A stretch of DNA of 36,957 bases from Corallococcus praedator (GTDB lineage: Bacteria; Myxococcota; Myxococcia; Myxococcales; Myxococcaceae), in assembly GCF_003612125.1 (NCBI RefSeq), contig NZ_RAWI01000045.1, forward strand, positions 1 through 36,957, read 5' to 3'. Below, piece after piece: positions 16,362 to 24,597 of the stretch. The translations under genes were made by a program, and so were the position numbers. The notes beneath the pieces are model-generated. The model made no database searches, was not told where the DNA came from, and worked only from the letters and a program-made list of their open reading frames with translations. The first letter of the stretch is position 1. Each line of letters starts with the position of its first letter.

Positions 16362-17789
16362 GTGCCCCCATTTCCTGAAACCCCGAGCCGCTGGCTGCTG
16401 CTCGGGTTGCTGCTGGGGTTCGCGACCCCGGCCGGCGCCAAGCCTGGCGGCCCCGGCCTCTTCTGCGCCGAGTACCCCACCACGCCCGCCTGCCAGGGCA
16501 CCCAGCCCGCCTGCACCTACTGCCACGTGGCCCCGCCCCAGCGGAACGCGTACGGCGCCGCGCTGGAGACCTGGCTGCTCCCCGGCAGACCGCGCCCCCT
16601 CTCCGACGCGGACTTCGCGCAGGCGCTGCCCGCCGCGCTCCGCGCCATCGCCAACGAGGACACCGACGGCGACAAGGCCCCGAACCAATTCGAAATCGAG
16701 CAGGGCTCGCTGCCCGGCGACGCCCGAAGCGTCCCGCCCAGCGGCATCTGCGGCGGCGGGGACAACCCCCAGTTCAAGGTCTGCCAGTACGACACGCGCT
16801 TCGTGTACCGCCGGCTGCTGAGCGACTTCTGCGGCGTGTCCCCCACCTATGCGCAGCTTCAGGCGTTCCTGGCGCTGGGCACCGAGGACCTGAAGCGCGC
16901 CTTCATCGACCAGGAGCTGGACCGGTGCCTCCAGTCCGACTTCTGGCGCGGCAAGCACGGGCAGCTCTGGAAGGTGGCCCACCCGAAGATCCGTCCCGTG
17001 GGCTCCATCAAGTCCGGCGAGGACGCGGGCCAGATTCCCCTGGCCGACTACTACGACGACTACGCCCTCTTCACCTGGTCCCAGACGGACGACCACGACG
17101 CCCGCGAGGTGCTCACCGCCCGCTACTTCGTGAAGCGCTCGGGCGCGAACCCCACCACCTACGCGTCCGTCAACACCCTCGCCTCCCAGACGGTGGACGC
17201 CGCGCACCGCGCCGGCAACATGACGAGCGCGTGGACGCTCACCTCGTTCGTGATGTTCACCGCGCTGCCTCGCAACGCCGCCTCGCAGATGTACCGCGCA
17301 TACCTGGGCCTGGACATCGCGAAGCAGGAGGGCCTGCACAGCGTCACCAATGAGCCCCGCGACTACGACGCCAAGGGCGTGAAGGCCGAACAGTGCGCCG
17401 CGTGCCACGCGACGCTCGACCCGCTGTCGTACCCCTACCGCAACTACAACGGCATCAGCGGCGCACTGTCCAACCGCTACCTGCCCAACCGCCTGGAGCT
17501 GCTGTTCCCCAACGACGTGGAGACCCTGAAGCAGACGCCGGAGAAGGGCGTCATCCTGGGCCAGCCCGTCAACGACCTCCTGGAGTGGGCGCAGATCGCG
17601 AGCAACAGCGACGCCTTCGCCATCTCCACCGTCACCGACTACTGGAAGCTGCTCCTCGGCCACGCGCCCACGCCCGAGGAGAACGAAGAGTTCGTCCGCA
17701 CGTGGAAGGCCCTGCGCACGACGCACGACTACCGCGTGCAGAAGATGCTGCACGACCTGATCCGCACGGAGGCCTACGGTGCGCCCTGA
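16362..17789 (+). CDS. Secreted CxxCH (cytochrome c-type) protein
   Basis: About 475 residues. The GTG at 16362, with CGGAG six bases before it, gives a clean signal peptide ending PAGA-KPG. Two haem-attachment-type motifs are visible: CTYCH (Cys51) and CAACH (Cys345), the latter followed by DPLSYPYRNYNG. An acidic DTDGDKAPNQFE segment could bind calcium. The general plan recalls the DUF1588/DUF1592-type cytochrome-domain proteins that accompany DUF1501 proteins. The next gene starts 11 bases before this one stops, and a DUF1501-like gene follows, so the three form an operon. Redox chemistry in the periplasm is inferred; no substrate can be named. Confidence 0.8.
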   Translation: MPPFPETPSRWLLLGLLLGFATPAGAKPGGPGLFCAEYPTTPACQGTQPACTYCHVAPPQRNAYGAALETWLLPGRPRPLSDADFAQALPAALRAIANEDTDGDKAPNQFEIEQGSLPGDARSVPPSGICGGGDNPQFKVCQYDTRFVYRRLLSDFCGVSPTYAQLQAFLALGTEDLKRAFIDQELDRCLQSDFWRGKHGQLWKVAHPKIRPVGSIKSGEDAGQIPLADYYDDYALFTWSQTDDHDAREVLTARYFVKRSGANPTTYASVNTLASQTVDAAHRAGNMTSAWTLTSFVMFTALPRNAASQMYRAYLGLDIAKQEGLHSVTNEPRDYDAKGVKAEQCAACHATLDPLSYPYRNYNGISGALSNRYLPNRLELLFPNDVETLKQTPEKGVILGQPVNDLLEWAQIASNSDAFAISTVTDYWKLLLGHAPTPEENEEFVRTWKALRTTHDYRVQKMLHDLIRTEAYGAP

Positions 17790-18438
17790 ACGCCTGCTGC
17801 TCACCTGCCTCCTCCTGACGGGCTGCTCCGACAAGCTGCCCATCGCCGTCGACCTGGGCCCTTCGGATGCCGGCGGTGGCGTGGCGCCCTCCTACGATGG
17901 CGGCGTCGCCAGGTCCCAGAAGGGCAACCTGCGCTTCAAGGGCCCCGAGCGCCTGACGCTCGACCTGGCCTCCGCGCTGGAGCTGCCCGTGGCGTCCGTG
18001 TGCAACGAGCTGGGCCAGTACCCGTGCCTGAACGTGCACGGGGTGTCCCTGGGCGGCGTGGACCCGTACGCGCACAGCGTCTATGAGACGGCCCCGGTGA
18101 CGGGCGCCGCCGCGCCGATCGCCGTGGAGCGCACCGTGCTCTCCGCTTGCAACGCGCGCATCGCCCAGGACCTCAACGCGCCGGCCACCGCGGTGGTTTT
18201 CAAGGACGTGGCGCTGACGAACGGGAAGCTCAATGACCCCACGAGCCCCGCCGTCGCCACGGCCCTGTCGTCCCTGGTGCGCCGGGCGTGGCTGCGCGAC
18301 CCGACCCAGGAGGAGCGCGACACGCTGGTGCAGCTGGCGCGCGACGTGGAGGCCACCGGCACGCCCAACCCGGGCGTCGCCTGGATGCAGGCCGCGTGTC
18401 TCGCCGTCTTCTCTTCCGCCGAAGCCGTCTTCTACTGA
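17779..18438 (+). CDS. Lipoprotein of the cytochrome/DUF1501 operon
   Basis: A 219-residue lipoprotein (signal ending LLLTGC). The start is GTG at 17779, with GGAGG upstream, overlapping the previous stop by 11 bases. The mature part contains two cysteine pairs and a C-terminal helical piece (LVRRAWLRDPTQEERDTL) that resembles the ends of DUF1592-type cytochrome-associated proteins. I recognise no catalytic motif. Coupling to the cytochrome-like gene and a 12-base gap to the DUF1501-like gene suggest a complex or assembly partner. Confidence 0.75.
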   Translation: MRPERLLLTCLLLTGCSDKLPIAVDLGPSDAGGGVAPSYDGGVARSQKGNLRFKGPERLTLDLASALELPVASVCNELGQYPCLNVHGVSLGGVDPYAHSVYETAPVTGAAAPIAVERTVLSACNARIAQDLNAPATAVVFKDVALTNGKLNDPTSPAVATALSSLVRRAWLRDPTQEERDTLVQLARDVEATGTPNPGVAWMQAACLAVFSSAEAVFY

Positions 18439-18450
18439 GGAATCCCGTCC

Positions 18451-19995
18451 ATGACCCTCGAACACACCGGTCGGCTGTCGCGTCGGGAGATGCTGCGCGC
18501 GTTGTCGCTCTGCGCGGCGGGCTCCGCCACCCTGGGCCCCCTCCTCTCCGGGTGCCGTGAATCCCTCCAGACGCCCGAGGCGCTGGAGAAGCTGGGCCGC
18601 AAGCGCGACGCGCTCGACGGCAAGCCGAAGTTCCTCATCGTCATCGGGGCGGCGGGAGGCGCGTCCATCGTCGACAGCTTCCTCGCCGTGCGCCAGTCCG
18701 AGTCCGTCAACGCGGGCGCGCTCAACACCTTCCCGGACGCGCAGGTGCAGTCCGTGGCGGGCAGCCCCTTCCGCGCGGTGAAGTACAGCAACAGCCGCCT
18801 GGGCAGCATCCCCATCCCGGTCAACACCGACCAGCTGGCGTTCGTGAAGAAGCACATGAACGACATGCTGGTAGCCACGTCCGTGGGCACGTCGGTGAAT
18901 CACAACATCGCGCAGAAGCGCTCGCTGACGGGCAACGCGGCCTGGAGGGGGCGCACGCTCCAGGAGGCCGTCGCGCTCCAGTGGGGCGCCAGCATGCCGC
19001 TGCCCAACGTCAACATGGGCACCGGCGGCTACTCCGAGCGCGGCACCGACGGGGACCTGCCCCTGTCCTGCTTCGGGGAGACCGTGGTGAACCCGTCGCT
19101 CTGGCCCCTGGGCCTGGACGGCTCGCGCGGCATCGCCAACGCCCCGTCGAAGGACGTCATCGCGCTGGCGCGCTCCACGCGCAACGCCCTGGATGAGAAG
19201 TCCATCTTCGGCCGCACCTTCCAGGACAGCGCGGCGCTGAAGCGCTGGAACGAACAGCGCGGCGTGCAGCAGCCGAAGCTGGAGGGCATGGACCTCATCA
19301 CCCGGCTGAACATCCTGCCCAACGCGCCGCCGCAGATTCCCCTGTCGCAGTACGGGCTGGACAGCTCGCCGGACGGGGCGCGGCTGCGCGCGGCCTTCCC
19401 CGCGTTCTTCACCGACCCGGTGGAGGGCCAGGCGGCGCTCGCGTTCCTCCTGCTCAAGTACCGGGTGTCCGTGTCGGTGACGCTGGGGCCCGACTTCAAC
19501 GTCGCGGTGGGCGGGCAGAACGGCATCGCCAATCCGCCGCTTGCGTTCGACATCAGCCACAACGACCACCGCGGCGGACAGGCCTTCATGTGGGCGCGCA
19601 TCCTGGGCGCGGTGGATTCGCTCATCGGCCTGCTCAAGTCGGAGCCGTTCGATGCGGCGACGGGCGAGTCCATGTGGGACCGCACGATGATCTACGTGGC
19701 CACGGAGTTCGGCCGCACCCGCCCGCGCCCCGCCAACGCCACCGAGTTCGGCTCCGGCCATGACCTCAACAACGGCTTCCTGCTCCTGTCCCCCATGGTG
19801 AAGGGCAACACCGTCCTGGGCGGCATGGCCCCGAACACCACGCTCACCTACGGCTTCGACGCGCGCACCGGGCAAGCGCAGCCGGGAAAGATGACCTCCA
19901 ACGAACCGGACATCTTCTCCGGCGTCCTCACCGCCATGGGAGCCGACCTGGGAGGCAGCGGCCTGCCGGACGCGAGCGCCTTCAAGCGCGCCTGA
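18451..19995 (+). CDS. Tat-exported DUF1501-like protein
   Basis: A 514-residue protein beginning with a twin-arginine signal (SRREMLRAL) and a lipobox-like LLSGC near residue 33. The TEFGRT block, plus ISHNDHRGGQ, matches the DUF1501 family, which shares the alkaline-phosphatase/sulfatase superfamily fold. The ATG at 18451 has GAGGAA ahead of it. It is third in an operon with a CxxCH protein and a lipoprotein. Export folded through Tat suggests a bound cofactor. The enzyme activity of DUF1501 proteins is not established, so none is assigned. Confidence 0.82.
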   Translation: MTLEHTGRLSRREMLRALSLCAAGSATLGPLLSGCRESLQTPEALEKLGRKRDALDGKPKFLIVIGAAGGASIVDSFLAVRQSESVNAGALNTFPDAQVQSVAGSPFRAVKYSNSRLGSIPIPVNTDQLAFVKKHMNDMLVATSVGTSVNHNIAQKRSLTGNAAWRGRTLQEAVALQWGASMPLPNVNMGTGGYSERGTDGDLPLSCFGETVVNPSLWPLGLDGSRGIANAPSKDVIALARSTRNALDEKSIFGRTFQDSAALKRWNEQRGVQQPKLEGMDLITRLNILPNAPPQIPLSQYGLDSSPDGARLRAAFPAFFTDPVEGQAALAFLLLKYRVSVSVTLGPDFNVAVGGQNGIANPPLAFDISHNDHRGGQAFMWARILGAVDSLIGLLKSEPFDAATGESMWDRTMIYVATEFGRTRPRPANATEFGSGHDLNNGFLLLSPMVKGNTVLGGMAPNTTLTYGFDARTGQAQPGKMTSNEPDIFSGVLTAMGADLGGSGLPDASAFKRA

Positions 19996-20002
19996 CGCCA
20001 GG

Positions 20003-20037
20003 GGCCGGGCGGGGAAATGCAAAACAATCCGCCGGCC
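20003..20037 (+). terminator. Candidate hairpin after the DUF1501-like gene
   Basis: GGCCGGGCGG (20003-20012) pairs with CCGCCGGCC (20029-20037) with a one-base bulge and a 16-base AT-rich loop. It sits 8 bases after the operon stop. There is no U run, so this is tentative. Confidence 0.35.
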
Positions 20038-20087
20038 AGCCTTCCCCGTAAAGGGACGGGAACATCCGTTCTCCGAGGGGGCTGGTC

Positions 20088-23000
20088 ATGGCGGTCCAAG
20101 GCATTACGGGAGGCGGAGGGTTCGCCTCTTTCACGAGGGTTCCCGCGGGGGAGCCGAAGGCGGTGCCGGCGCGTCCGGCCGCTGTTCCGGGGACGTCCCC
20201 CACCGTGCCGACGCCGGGCGTGCTCCAGGAGCGCACCCGCGACGGTTTCACGTCGGCGCCCGCCTCGTCGCGGCGGATGGACCTGCTGGGGGGTGGGCCA
20301 TCCACGACCAATGCAACCTCATCGGTCGGGACGACGCCGGCCACCCCGGGCCCCAGGGCCGCCATGGCGCCCGCGGCCCAGACGGTGCGGGGCACGACGC
20401 CCAAGGACGAAGGTGTCTCACTGCCCTTCCGCGCCGACCTGACCGCCCTGCGCACGAGGATGAAGGGGCAGGTCCCGACCGAGGCCCAGGTGCTGGAGGA
20501 GATCAACGCCCAGTACCAGCGGAGGCACCCTGGCGCGCCGAAGATGGAGTGGGTCGGCACGAAGCCCTCGGACAAGGCGCTCTGGGAGGATGTCCAGAAG
20601 GGCTTCATCGTGGTGCAGGTCCGTGACACCACGCTGAAGTCCGTGGACGCGAAGACGGCGGCCGGACGCGACGCCTTCGCGAAGAAGCTGCCCCCGGAGG
20701 AGCGGGCCTCGCTGGAAGCGGAGGTGGATCGCCGCTACGGGCAGAAGACGCAGAGCAGCGACAAGCCCGCCACGCCGGAGGAGAAGGCCTACCGGGAAGC
20801 GCTGCGCCAGGACCTGCTGAAGCAGCGCCAGGCCCTGGAGGGCGTGCCCCCGCACGTGCGCGACTTCCTCATGGGCCAGGATGTCCCCTCCGGCACCGTG
20901 GATCCGGAGACGCTGAAGCGGGTCGCCGCGAAGCTCTCCACCCTGTCGCCCGAGGAGCTGGCGGACTACGCGAGCCGGGTCACCGGCAACACGACGGACC
21001 TGGGCGCCTTCGAGGCGTCCGTGGACCGCTACCGTCAGGAGCGCACCGAGCGCCTGGACGCGGCCGACAGCCTGCGCCAGTTGCAGACGCGGCTGACCAC
21101 GCCCGCGCAGGTGTACTCGGACTACAACGCGTACCGCGCGCTGGTCGACTCCAACGAAGGACTGTTCGTCACGGGCTCGCAGGCGGCCGTCCTGGAGGGC
21201 AAGCTCAAGGCGGAGCTGCCCCAGCACGGGTTCGCGGACATCCCCGCGTACGAAAAGTCCCTCAAGGACTTCCGCGCGGGCTTCGAGCAGGAGGCGCGGG
21301 CGCTGGGAGAGGCGCAGCTCACCCGGTACGCGCACGACCTGTTCGCGGCGGAGTCGCGCTACGCGGATCCAACGGCGCTCAACGAGGCCCTGTCACCGGC
21401 CCGGGAACTCTACGCGCAGGCGAAGGCGATGCGCGCGAAGGCGGACCTCATCGAGCGTCCGCCCAACGCGTCCGTGGCCCGTCCCCAGGGCGACGTCGCG
21501 AAGCTCCGCGCGGACGCCAACAGCCTCGTCTTCAAGGCGGAGGGCCTGCTCAAGAACCTCGCGGAGCGCCACCCCCTGCTCGCGCGGGACCAGAAGTTCG
21601 CGCAGCAGCTGGCCCAGGCGTCACCGGGAGAGACCGCGCAAATGCTGAAGGCCCAGGTGGATCAGCGCCGTCAGGACATCGCGACGACGCGCGCGAAGCT
21701 GCGCGATGATCCGCAGTTCCTCTACGGGCTGGACAACCTGCTCGCGGCGTCGCGCTCGGCGCAGGGCCTCCTGCCCGGCTCGCTGCCGGCGCGGATGATC
21801 GACGACCACGTGCGCGGCAAGCAGGGCGAGCAGGTGCTGAAGGACGTGGCGGTGGCCACCGTGCTGGTGGGCGCGGGACTGTTGTCGGGTGGCGCCGGCA
21901 TTCCCGGCCTCGTCGTGGCGGGGGTGTCCGCGGGCGTGGGCGTGTACCAGGCGAAGGAGGCGTTGGATGCGTACCAGTCCGGCGTCGCCGCGAACAACAC
22001 CGGCCTGTCCTCGCAGGAGCCGTCCTTCGGCTGGGTCGTGCTCGCGATGGCGGGCGCGGCGGCGGACCTGGGAGGCGTCGCGAAGGCGGCGCGCGTGTTC
22101 GACGCGATGAAGGACGCGGTGCGGGAGTTCAACGCCTCCAAGGACCTGGTCAAGCTGGACCTGCGACTCAAGGCCGTGCCGGGGATGACCTCGCCGGTGC
22201 GTGCACAGGTGCTGGACGCGGCGAAGAACGAGGCGCGCCTGCAACAGCAGGTGAAGGGACTGCTGACGCGCGGCGGACCGCTCCAGGTGGGCGAAGGCGT
22301 CGCGCCGGATGCGCGGCTGGGAGAGCTGTCCGGCGTGGCCCGCTCGCTGGCGGAGCGGGGCGAGGACTCCTTCGGGCGGTTCATGCAGGAGCTGAAGACG
22401 GGCCAGCTCATCGAAGGGGAGCCCTCCCCGGCGGCGCTGAAGCGGCTCAAGGAGGTCTACGAGGAGGGCGTGCAGGAGGTGAAGCAGGCCCGGAAGGCCG
22501 CGGAGACGAAGCTCCTGGGAGGACTGGAGGACACGAAGCCGGCCACGACGCCCAAGGCCTCTCCGACTCCTGGAAAGGTCCCGAAGCCGGAGGTCCCCCG
22601 GACGCCGGAGGTGAAGACGCCCACGAAGCCCGTGCCGCCCGCGCGGCTGAGCCAGAAGCAGGCGTTGGAGGAGTACAAGAAGATCACCGACCGGTTCGCC
22701 GTCGACGACGACTTCGCCCCGGAGGCCATGCGGGCGCAGGTGCTGGGCACCTTCGAGAAGGCGGGCGGCGACCCGGAGATGGCGCGGTCCCTGAAGGCGC
22801 TGAGCCAGCAGGACCCGGCCGCGTTCAATAAGGCCTTCGCCAGCGATCCTCCGGGCGTGCTCTTCGAGTTGGGGACCTCGAAGAACCCGGAGCTGGTCCA
22901 GTACACGCGCAAGGTCCTCGCGAACACGGTCAACGGCACCGTGCGGCCCCAGGACATGAAGAGCGCGCTGCGCGACGCCAGCTTCCTGTCCCAGCTTCCG

Positions 23001-23567
23001 CCTTCCGGCCCGGTGCGGGAGATCACCGATGGTTACGGCGCCAGCGGGCGCATCTTCACGGGCGAGCGCGACGGCAAGTCGCTCGTCTTCAAGGTCGACA
23101 ACCAGGTCGACCTGGTGTTCCGGGACCCCGCCTCCTACGAGGTCGACCGCACGGTGCGAGCGCTGGAGTCCTACGGAGGCCCGAAGTACGAGGGGCAGTT
23201 CCGCGTCACGGATCCGAAGACGGGGCTCTGGCGACAGGCCGTGGCCATGGAGAAGGTGGAGGGAACGAACCTGGGTGCCCTGCGGGACCTCCAGGCCGCC
23301 GGCAAACCCCTGCCCTTCCCCATCACCGAGCGCCACGCCGAGGCCCTGAAGAAGCTGGAGGACTCGCTGCGCCGCGACGGCGTCCAGATCACCGACGTCA
23401 ACTGGGGCGACTTCATGCTGACGAACGACCCCAAGCGCCCGCTGGTGCCCCTGGACATGCTCCCGGTCCAGGGCCGGCTGCCCGACACGGGCCTCAAGGG
23501 CCCCGAAGGACGCAGCGTGGGAGACGCCCTGCGCGAGCTGCTCACCCCCCCTTCACGCAAGCCCTGA
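20088..23567 (+). CDS. Large polymorphic-toxin-like protein with kinase-like C-terminus
   Basis: 1159 residues without a signal peptide. The N-terminal 110 residues are Pro/Ala/Thr-rich and disordered. Long helical regions follow to about residue 580. A hydrophobic Gly/Ala/Val stretch (about 587-625) and a second segment (about 640-665, ending AAADLGGVAKAARVF) match the pretoxin membrane region seen in many secreted bacterial toxins. A Pro/Lys/Thr linker lies at about 810-860. Residues about 970-1159 look like a degenerate protein-kinase-type fold: a glycine-rich strand then SLVFKVD (Lys near 1003), hinge-like MEKVEGTNL, catalytic-loop-like TDVNWGDFML (Asp1103) and PLDM (Asp1123) at the DFG position. 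No immunity-like gene follows; the next gene converges and overlaps by 15 bp. Effector function is inferred. Confidence 0.7.
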   Translation: MAVQGITGGGGFASFTRVPAGEPKAVPARPAAVPGTSPTVPTPGVLQERTRDGFTSAPASSRRMDLLGGGPSTTNATSSVGTTPATPGPRAAMAPAAQTVRGTTPKDEGVSLPFRADLTALRTRMKGQVPTEAQVLEEINAQYQRRHPGAPKMEWVGTKPSDKALWEDVQKGFIVVQVRDTTLKSVDAKTAAGRDAFAKKLPPEERASLEAEVDRRYGQKTQSSDKPATPEEKAYREALRQDLLKQRQALEGVPPHVRDFLMGQDVPSGTVDPETLKRVAAKLSTLSPEELADYASRVTGNTTDLGAFEASVDRYRQERTERLDAADSLRQLQTRLTTPAQVYSDYNAYRALVDSNEGLFVTGSQAAVLEGKLKAELPQHGFADIPAYEKSLKDFRAGFEQEARALGEAQLTRYAHDLFAAESRYADPTALNEALSPARELYAQAKAMRAKADLIERPPNASVARPQGDVAKLRADANSLVFKAEGLLKNLAERHPLLARDQKFAQQLAQASPGETAQMLKAQVDQRRQDIATTRAKLRDDPQFLYGLDNLLAASRSAQGLLPGSLPARMIDDHVRGKQGEQVLKDVAVATVLVGAGLLSGGAGIPGLVVAGVSAGVGVYQAKEALDAYQSGVAANNTGLSSQEPSFGWVVLAMAGAAADLGGVAKAARVFDAMKDAVREFNASKDLVKLDLRLKAVPGMTSPVRAQVLDAAKNEARLQQQVKGLLTRGGPLQVGEGVAPDARLGELSGVARSLAERGEDSFGRFMQELKTGQLIEGEPSPAALKRLKEVYEEGVQEVKQARKAAETKLLGGLEDTKPATTPKASPTPGKVPKPEVPRTPEVKTPTKPVPPARLSQKQALEEYKKITDRFAVDDDFAPEAMRAQVLGTFEKAGGDPEMARSLKALSQQDPAAFNKAFASDPPGVLFELGTSKNPELVQYTRKVLANTVNGTVRPQDMKSALRDASFLSQLPPSGPVREITDGYGASGRIFTGERDGKSLVFKVDNQVDLVFRDPASYEVDRTVRALESYGGPKYEGQFRVTDPKTGLWRQAVAMEKVEGTNLGALRDLQAAGKPLPFPITERHAEALKKLEDSLRRDGVQITDVNWGDFMLTNDPKRPLVPLDMLPVQGRLPDTGLKGPEGRSVGDALRELLTPPSRKP

Positions 23568-24407
23568 ACCCGGCAGCCTCGCCCACAGCACCGTGGCGTT
23601 GGGCCGGGCGGGCTCCTGGGTGATGCCCAGCTTCTTGAAGTCCTGCGAGTAGCGCGACCCCTTGAGCACCACCGCCCGGCGCGCCACGCGCCGGGCCTCC
23701 TCCACCGTGGCGCGCGTCAGCGGCGAGTAGTCCGCGTGGCGGCGCAGCGTCTCGAACGCGACCGAGGACTTGCGCTCGCGCTCGAACATCGGGTCGAAGA
23801 GCACCACGTCGAACGCGCCGTCCGGAAACGCGCGCAGGGCTTCCGCGGCGTCCGCGTGCACCACGTCCACCGCGCACGCGGCGGGATGGCGCGGCAGGCC
23901 CGCGAGCCCGTGGTGCACCAGCAGGTAGAGCGCCGGACTCTTCTCCAGCGCGGTGACGCGCCCCGAAGGCCCCACCAGCCGCGCCGCCACCTGCGCATCC
24001 GCGCCCAGGCCCAGCGTGCAGTCCAGCACGCGCTCACCTTCGCGCAGCCCCGCGATGCGCAGCAGCATGTCCTCCGGCACGCCCGCATCCAGTTGCTTCA
24101 CCCGCAGGTGCGCGAGCCCCGGGGAGAAGCGAAGCGACCCCCGCGCGTCCACCAGGGACACCGCGGTGGACTCGAAGACAACGAGCGCATCCGCCATGTC
24201 GGTGAGCAGCTTCTTCAGGGGCAGCTTGTGGTGACGCTCCACATAGGGCACCCCCACCGACCCCGCCGCCTCACGCGCACGCTGTGCGAGCACCCCGTCC
24301 ACCCGGTCCGACGTGGTGACCACCAGCGCATGGCGGAGAGACGACCCGGGGGGTTCGGACGACGGCCCGGACGAAGACGCGGACGACGGTTCAGGCGATG
24401 CGGGCAT
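23553..24407 (-). CDS. Class I SAM-dependent methyltransferase, RsmJ-like
   Basis: A 284-residue protein. The SAM-binding core is at VLDCTLGLGADAQVA, followed by a TALEKSPAL strand end, and the NPPY-equivalent region reads VVLFDPMFERERKSS, as in RsmJ (16S rRNA guanine-N2 methyltransferase). An N-terminal domain with RHHKLPLKKLL and the strand LVVFESTAVSLVD matches related methyltransferases in Firmicutes. Residues 1-22 are low-complexity Ser/Pro, so the true start may be later, for example a GTG near residue 29. It converges with the toxin-like gene. rRNA methylation is likely by family but not proven by sequence alone. Confidence 0.82.
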   Translation of the reverse strand: MPASPEPSSASSSGPSSEPPGSSLRHALVVTTSDRVDGVLAQRAREAAGSVGVPYVERHHKLPLKKLLTDMADALVVFESTAVSLVDARGSLRFSPGLAHLRVKQLDAGVPEDMLLRIAGLREGERVLDCTLGLGADAQVAARLVGPSGRVTALEKSPALYLLVHHGLAGLPRHPAACAVDVVHADAAEALRAFPDGAFDVVLFDPMFERERKSSVAFETLRRHADYSPLTRATVEEARRVARRAVVLKGSRYSQDFKKLGITQEPARPNATVLWARLPGSGLA

Positions 24408-24597
24408 GGCGGGCCGTGGAGCCTACCTCGCGCGTGCGAACCGTCCTGCGTCTGTCACCCGCACGGCACCACCCCTCCCCCCAGGGGCATGGTCCCGCAT
24501 GGTGTTGCGCCTTAACTCTTGGACCGCGAGCAGGGATGTCACGGAAACCCTGTTCGTACGGCCTTGCTGGTTCAAGGAGGCAGAGGGGGAAGAAGAC

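Noticed and set aside
17632-20022. 796-residue minus-strand frame across the lipoprotein and DUF1501-like genes
   Set aside because: It is antisense to coupled genes with signal peptides and family motifs, and its own composition is shadow-like.
20088-23567. Interpreting the toxin-like protein as a functional Ser/Thr kinase
   Set aside because: The catalytic-loop Asn is replaced and the glycine loop is weak, so only kinase-like fold, not activity, is stated.
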